Assembly: GCA_949949005.1 (NCBI GenBank)
Contig: CATLHM010000004.1
Coordinates: 124,001-188,000 of the forward strand
DNA length: 64,000 nucleotides
DNA from: an uncultured Lachnospiraceae bacterium
GTDB taxonomy: Bacteria; Bacillota; Clostridia; Lachnospirales; Lachnospiraceae
Direction: 5' to 3'
Positions 60,155 to 64,000 of this stretch are shown here, piece by piece. Under the pieces are notes generated by a model. It searched no databases. It had not been told where the DNA came from and saw only the letters and a list, made by a program, of their open reading frames with translations. How positions within the stretch are numbered: the stretch's first letter is position 1; each line of letters opens with the position of its first letter. The position numbers were made by a program, and so were the translations under genes.

Positions 60155-61087
60155 TTAGAAAATACTAATATCGCTGACTTTCTTGGCAACCTTGTTGGCA
60201 ATTACCAGAATGATAAAGTTGGCAACGGAGTTAAACAGACCAACCGCCGTAGCGAAGCTGTACTGAGCAGTCTGAAGACCAACCTTATATACATAGGTAG
60301 AAATTAATTCGCTGACGATGGTGTTGGAACCGTTCTGCATCAGGTAAGCTTTCTCGTAACCAACGTTCATGATGTTGCCGACCTGGAGGATCAGCATCAG
60401 GATAACGGTGGGCATGATCATGGGAACGTCTATGTAGAGCACTCTCTGAAAACGGGATGCTCCGTCGATGGTGGCCGCCTCATAGTAGTCCGGGCTGATG
60501 GCTGTCAAGGCTGCGATGTAGATAACGGCGTTAAAGCCCATGGTCTGCCAGATGTTGGTTCCGATAAATAATGTTCTGAACCATTCTGGAAGAGAGGTGA
60601 AGAGAATTTCGCTCCCGCCTGTGGAACGGATGATTCCGTTTACTACACCATTGGCGGAGAAGAATACGGTGATCAAACTTACTACTACTACGTTTGACAT
60701 AAAGTAGGGGGCGTAGCTGATGGTCTGGATGGCTTTGGATGCCTTTTTGCTTCTCACCTGGTTAAGCAACAGTGCGAAAATAACCGGGATAGGGAAAGCG
60801 AATACCAAACTTTCCAGGCTGACGATGATGGTGTTCTTGATCGCGTTTACGGCGATACTGGTACTGAAAAAGTCCGAAAAATACTTGAACAGCGGGTGTG
60901 CCCAGGGACTTCCCAGAATACCTTCGCGGATCTTGTAATCCTTGAAAGCGATGATAACACCGTACATGGGGTAGTATGCGAAGATGATTGCCCACAACAG
61001 AGCGGGGATCAGGAGCACATACAGCTGCCAGCACTTTGTCGCCTCTTTCAGATAGTACTTGAACAGTTCACTCTTTTTTGGTTTCAT
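60155..61087 (-). CDS. sugar ABC transporter permease (LplB/MalF-type)
   Basis: A 310-residue membrane protein with six segments; the EAA loop 'YYEAATIDGASRFQRVLYIDVPMIMPTVILML' identifies it as a carbohydrate importer permease. I start at ATG 61087, since the ORF's earlier ATG lies within the GAGGAGG ribosome site. It is the first structural gene after the LacI regulator, and the promoter 60 bases upstream of it is a good sigma-A promoter. Pairs with the LplC-type gene and uses a shared ATPase. Confidence 0.93.
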   Translation of the reverse strand: MKPKKSELFKYYLKEATKCWQLYVLLIPALLWAIIFAYYPMYGVIIAFKDYKIREGILGSPWAHPLFKYFSDFFSTSIAVNAIKNTIIVSLESLVFAFPIPVIFALLLNQVRSKKASKAIQTISYAPYFMSNVVVVSLITVFFSANGVVNGIIRSTGGSEILFTSLPEWFRTLFIGTNIWQTMGFNAVIYIAALTAISPDYYEAATIDGASRFQRVLYIDVPMIMPTVILMLILQVGNIMNVGYEKAYLMQNGSNTIVSELISTYVYKVGLQTAQYSFATAVGLFNSVANFIILVIANKVAKKVSDISIF

Positions 61088-61135
61088 AAAGTATTTCCTC
61101 CTCATTTCATAATGTGGAACAGAGCTTATATGAGT

Positions 61136-61164
61136 ATGATAGGTAAAGAGGACAGAGTTGTCAA
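61136..61164 (-). promoter_or_regulatory. promoter of the sugar transport operon
   Basis: Minus strand TTGACA (61159-61164), 17 bases, TATCAT (61136-61141). About 45 bases separate the predicted start from the permease start codon. Confidence 0.75.
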
Positions 61165-61259
61165 TGAAAAATATACATTTCGTGTTTGTGAACAGTTTTG
61201 GGAGTTTGTTTTTGTTAAAAATGACGAAAGAAATATAAAAAAATTGTAAAGAAAAAAAG

Positions 61260-61271
61260 TGAACCGATTCA
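61260..61271 (-). promoter_or_regulatory. LacI-type operator-like palindrome
   Basis: TGAACCGATTCA, a CG-centred 12-base near-palindrome between the LacI gene and the transport operon, about 95 bases upstream of the promoter -35. It resembles sites for LacI-family regulators; the distance means it would act at a distance or serve another promoter. Confidence 0.45.
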
Positions 61272-61312
61272 AGTTTTTATGAAACAGTCCACTTTTTGTG
61301 CAAGATTGGGTT

Positions 61313-62275
61313 TTAAGTTGTTCCACGGCCTTTCCATATTACTGGAACAATGGTCTCCATTTCTACAGGTTTGCCCTCTAACAGTTCCACAAGCCTGTCT
61401 GCGCAGGCAGCGGCAAGCGCAGGACAATCCTGTTCCACAACAGAGAGCTCAGGGTAGGAGAGCCTTGTGATCTCTGTGCCGTCATAGCCGATGATCCGTA
61501 GCTGTTCGGGAACCTTGATCCCCATTTCCAGGGCAATCGACAGGCAGCTTAAGGCGGCGATGTCGTTGGTCATACAGCCGTCCATCTCCCGAATCACGTT
61601 CCAGTAATCCCGAACCACGTTCCTGTCATAGGAATAACCCATAAAATTCCAGGGGGTGTGGACGGAAGTGACCTGACAGCCGTTGCTGCGCAGAACCTTT
61701 TCCAGAACCGTGTGCCGCGAGTGGATGCTGACGCTTAAATTACTGCCCATGAACTGAATGATCTTGCTGCAGCCGCTTTTTAAAAAGGCCTCCGCCGCAA
61801 GGCGCCCTCCCTGGTCATGGTCGGAATGGACGATAGGCACATCATCACCCCAGCATCTGTCCATGGAAACAATGGCCCTTGTGCCCCGCTTTTCAAAGTC
61901 GGGCGGGGAATCCCCCAGGGTGATCAGGCCGTTTATGATGCCTTCGTCTAACATATCTATGGCTTCTCTCTGATGGAGATTGTTGTTGCAGTTATCAAAG
62001 AGCAGACAGCGGTACCCCCGCTGATGCAGCTCGGTCTCGATCGCGTCGGACATTTTGGAAAAAAAAGGATGCCGCAGCAGGGGAAGCATGATACCGATAG
62101 TCAGAACCCTGGCGGGCGTCCTGGCAGCGGATTCATATTCATATCCCATTTCATCTGCAGCAGCAAATATTTTTTCTCGGGTAGCTTTGGCCGTATAGCC
62201 GGTGTCGCTTAGAGCTCTTGATACGGTACCCACCCCGACACCGGCTTTTTTGGCAACGTCTCTCATCGTTGTCAT
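61313..62275 (-). CDS. LacI-family transcriptional regulator
   Basis: A 320-residue regulator. HTH: TMRDVAKKAGVGVGTVSRAL (about 3-22), then a hinge and a periplasmic-binding-like effector domain (GIMLPLLRHPFFSKM, 'IIGYDGTEITRLSYPELSVVEQD'). It is encoded just upstream of the sugar ABC transporter in the same orientation and most likely controls it in response to the transported sugar. Start ATG 62275 behind AGAGGG. Confidence 0.93.
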   Translation of the reverse strand: MTTMRDVAKKAGVGVGTVSRALSDTGYTAKATREKIFAAADEMGYEYESAARTPARVLTIGIMLPLLRHPFFSKMSDAIETELHQRGYRCLLFDNCNNNLHQREAIDMLDEGIINGLITLGDSPPDFEKRGTRAIVSMDRCWGDDVPIVHSDHDQGGRLAAEAFLKSGCSKIIQFMGSNLSVSIHSRHTVLEKVLRSNGCQVTSVHTPWNFMGYSYDRNVVRDYWNVIREMDGCMTNDIAALSCLSIALEMGIKVPEQLRIIGYDGTEITRLSYPELSVVEQDCPALAAACADRLVELLEGKPVEMETIVPVIWKGRGTT

Positions 62276-62526
62276 GTGGTATCCCTCTTTTCATGTTCCA
62301 TATACTTCTGTCATTAATATAACACACAATATCTAGTGGGGGCAACCACAAAAAGAAACAAAGAAAAGGGTTCCATATAGGCATTTTGCTGTATCTGGTA
62401 CCGACCTGTTCTGTTCCATAATATCTGGGAAGATCGGGGCTGCCGGACAGCGCCATGAACCTGGCGGGTGAACCGTTGAAGAAGACCTGCATAAGATATG
62501 ATAACCATAAATATAGAGGTAGCCCC

Positions 62527-63045
62527 ATGCCCAAGAACATTTTACACAGTACCCAGAACGGTACGGATAATACCTACACCGGAAAGCTTCAGATTAATGT
62601 AACCTCCTCGCTGGGCCTTATTCCTGTACAGGATGCCACAATAACCATTTCTTATACAGGCGTGCCGGATGTGACGATAGAAAAAATCAGCACGGATTCC
62701 TCCGGGCAGACGGAAATGGTGGATTTGCCGGCTCCGCCCCCGGAGTACAGCTTAAACCCTGTGGAACAGCAGCCCTACTCGGAATACAATATTCAGGTGG
62801 AGGCTCCCGGCTATGAGCCGGTGATGGTATCTGGAACAGAAATTTTGCCCGGAGTTACAGCCATGCAGCCGGTGCAGCTTACACCGGTGGAAACCACGCA
62901 GCAGGAGGAAGAGGTGATCGTAATACCGGATCACACGCTGTATGGAGAGTACCCGCCCAAAATACCGGAGGACGAGATCAAGCCCATGGACGAGAGCGGG
63001 GAGATTGTTTTGAGCAGGGTAGTGATACCGGAGTATGTGGTTGTA
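62527..63045 (+). pseudogene. N-terminal fragment of a spore-type peptidoglycan-binding/cortex-lytic-like gene, interrupted by a mobile element
   Basis: ATG 62527 (GAGG upstream) opens a frame with MPKNILHSTQNGTD, a carboxypeptidase-regulatory-type beta domain (LQINVTSSLGLIPVQDATI ... YEPVMVSG) and a conserved tail 'VIPDHTLYGEYPPKIPEDEIKP...VVIPEYVVV'. From memory, Lachnospiraceae homologues continue from EYVVV into a long domain found in spore cortex-lytic or SpoIID-like proteins of over 400 residues. Here the frame leaves the family at about 63045 and runs into the antisense of a recombinase, ending at 63276. The gene is therefore split; the rest should lie at the other end of the inserted element. 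The family name is from memory, the interruption is visible. Confidence 0.75.
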
Positions 63046-63063
63046 GACTATAAGATAGTACTA
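63034..63063. other. probable attachment-site junction (attL-like)
   Basis: Between the last family-conserved codons (about 63037-63045, TATGTGGTTGTA) and the recombinase stop codon (63064-63066) lies the boundary of the inserted element. I cannot see the other end, so the core sequence is not defined. Confidence 0.55.
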
Positions 63064-64000
63064 CTACTTAATCAAAAAATCAAACCCGCAAAGCTTATGG
63101 GTTTCAGGGTTTATGTAGATACCTTTGATTTTGTCGTGCCAGAAGGCTCTCTTGTGCTCCTTATCCAGCTTTTCATAAGCGGCCTGCCAGTTGCCGGAGA
63201 ATGCAGCGAAAAGCGGCTGGCAGGCCCTTTCATCAGGACTCTTTGTCAGGTCTTCCAATTTGCCGATCTTTTCTGATAGCAAATCATATTGCATATCGTA
63301 TTCCGCCTCTTCTATTCGTCCTTTCTGGAAGATAAGATTCAAGCGCGAAAGTTCTTTTTTTAATTTCTCTATCTCTTTGGCTGGGTCAGCCTTTAATTCT
63401 TTTTGAAGCATGAGACGAAAAGACATTTGCGCATCGGCAAGTTCCTGAAGCTTCTGGTCAACGTTTGCAAGGATGTATTTCTCGACGGTGCTTTCATAGA
63501 TGTTTATTCCACAGGTGCAAAGGGTGCGGGAGCGCTGCTTCTGCTTGCATAGATAGACAGGGCTTATATATACTTTCCCGCTGGGCTTTTTGGTCTTATG
63601 CTGGTATCCGGCAAAGTTGTGTCCGCATACAGGGCATTTGATCAGGCTGGAAAAGATATAGGGCTCATTCTTTCCTGAAAATGTTTTTAATGAGCCGATT
63701 TCTTTTATACTGTCAAATTGTTCTTTGGTGATGTATGGTTCACAGAAATTATCCTTTCCGTAAGCATGGCCATAATAGACCGGATTTTTGAACATATAGT
63801 GTATGGTGGTTGCGGGGGGAGCGGATTCTGCGTATTTTTCAATGATATAGGTGGCGGTGGCACGCTTGGAATGGGTAGTAAAATAGTGGGAAAATAAATC
63901 CTCTACAATATGCCGTGTCTTTTCATCTTTCACAAACTTCTTGTTTTCTGCTTTATAGCCGAAGCTTGCATGTGAGCCGGAAAGAATTTCGTTTTTTCGG
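63064..64000 (-). CDS. large serine recombinase (C-terminal part; N-terminus beyond window)
   Basis: Open on the minus strand from the window edge to TAG 63064, so at least 312 residues; the catalytic N-terminus lies beyond base 64000. Visible: recombinase-domain sequence (SGSHASFGYKAENKKFVKDE, IVEDLFSHYFTTHSKRATATYIIEKY, NPVYYGHAYGKDN), a zinc-ribbon CPVCG ... C near the middle, a long coiled coil (about PAKEIEKLKKELSRLNLIFQKGRIEEAEYDMQ) and the end FLIK. Such integrases of phages and ICEs act at att sites next to their gene. It points away from the spore-type gene it interrupts. Confidence 0.9.
   Translation of the reverse strand, partial: RKNEILSGSHASFGYKAENKKFVKDEKTRHIVEDLFSHYFTTHSKRATATYIIEKYAESAPPATTIHYMFKNPVYYGHAYGKDNFCEPYITKEQFDSIKEIGSLKTFSGKNEPYIFSSLIKCPVCGHNFAGYQHKTKKPSGKVYISPVYLCKQKQRSRTLCTCGINIYESTVEKYILANVDQKLQELADAQMSFRLMLQKELKADPAKEIEKLKKELSRLNLIFQKGRIEEAEYDMQYDLLSEKIGKLEDLTKSPDERACQPLFAAFSGNWQAAYEKLDKEHKRAFWHDKIKGIYINPETHKLCGFDFLIK

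Overview
The window looks like chromosomal DNA of a spore-forming anaerobic Firmicute, most likely a Lachnospiraceae-type Clostridium. Evidence: moderately GC-balanced genes with AGGAGG-type ribosome binding sites, sigma-A promoters (TTGACA-17-TATAAT), PadR/MarR/LacI/XRE regulators, an ECF-type S component, a HrcA-type CIRCE element, paired TraX-family membrane proteins, and part of a spore-coat/cortex-type gene at the right edge. I found no rRNA, tRNA or CRISPR array.

Layout. 0-6.4 kb: end of a DUF362 gene, a TraX-like protein, a bcp peroxiredoxin coupled to a truncated yaaA, a PlsC acyltransferase and a large GGDEF-EAL-PAS signalling protein. 6.4-14.4 kb: DNA maintenance (rarA, the radical-SAM/DUF4130 DNA-modification pair, an XPD-like helicase with a nuclease domain) plus an HPr-like regulator that lacks the phosphorylatable histidine. 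15-31 kb: a GH13 glycosidase, an autoregulated XRE/membrane pair, an ABC exporter behind a leader-peptide attenuator, a PadR-DUF1700-DUF4097 envelope-stress operon, a MarR-controlled heterodimeric ABC exporter, a nicotinamidase-like hydrolase and metQ. 31-35 kb: a LysR gene and a two-gene exosortase/VIT-vWA substrate pair. 35.6-40 kb: accessory defence genes (sce7726-type nuclease, Septu-like ATPase + HNH, and a type III toxin-antitoxin with its repeat RNA). 40-50 kb: AraC/cupin, two unknown paralogues, HAD, PHP, FAD oxidoreductase, PrsA-like lipoprotein and htpG. 50-56 kb: TetR, glgB, and an ADP-ribosylglycohydrolase/ribokinase operon. 56-62 kb: toxin-antitoxin relics, cytidine deaminase, and a sugar ABC importer with a LacI regulator.

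At the right end a large serine recombinase sits immediately beside, and pointing its C-terminus into, a spore-type gene whose reading frame is interrupted at the junction. This is the left end of an integrated mobile element, possibly one that splits a sporulation gene in the manner of skin elements. The most striking systems are this junction, the Gram-positive exosortase with its single adjacent substrate, the ToxIN-like RNA-protein toxin system next to a Septu-like pair, and the leader-peptide attenuator before the ABC exporter. Function assignments rest on reading of motifs and memory of families; no database search was run.
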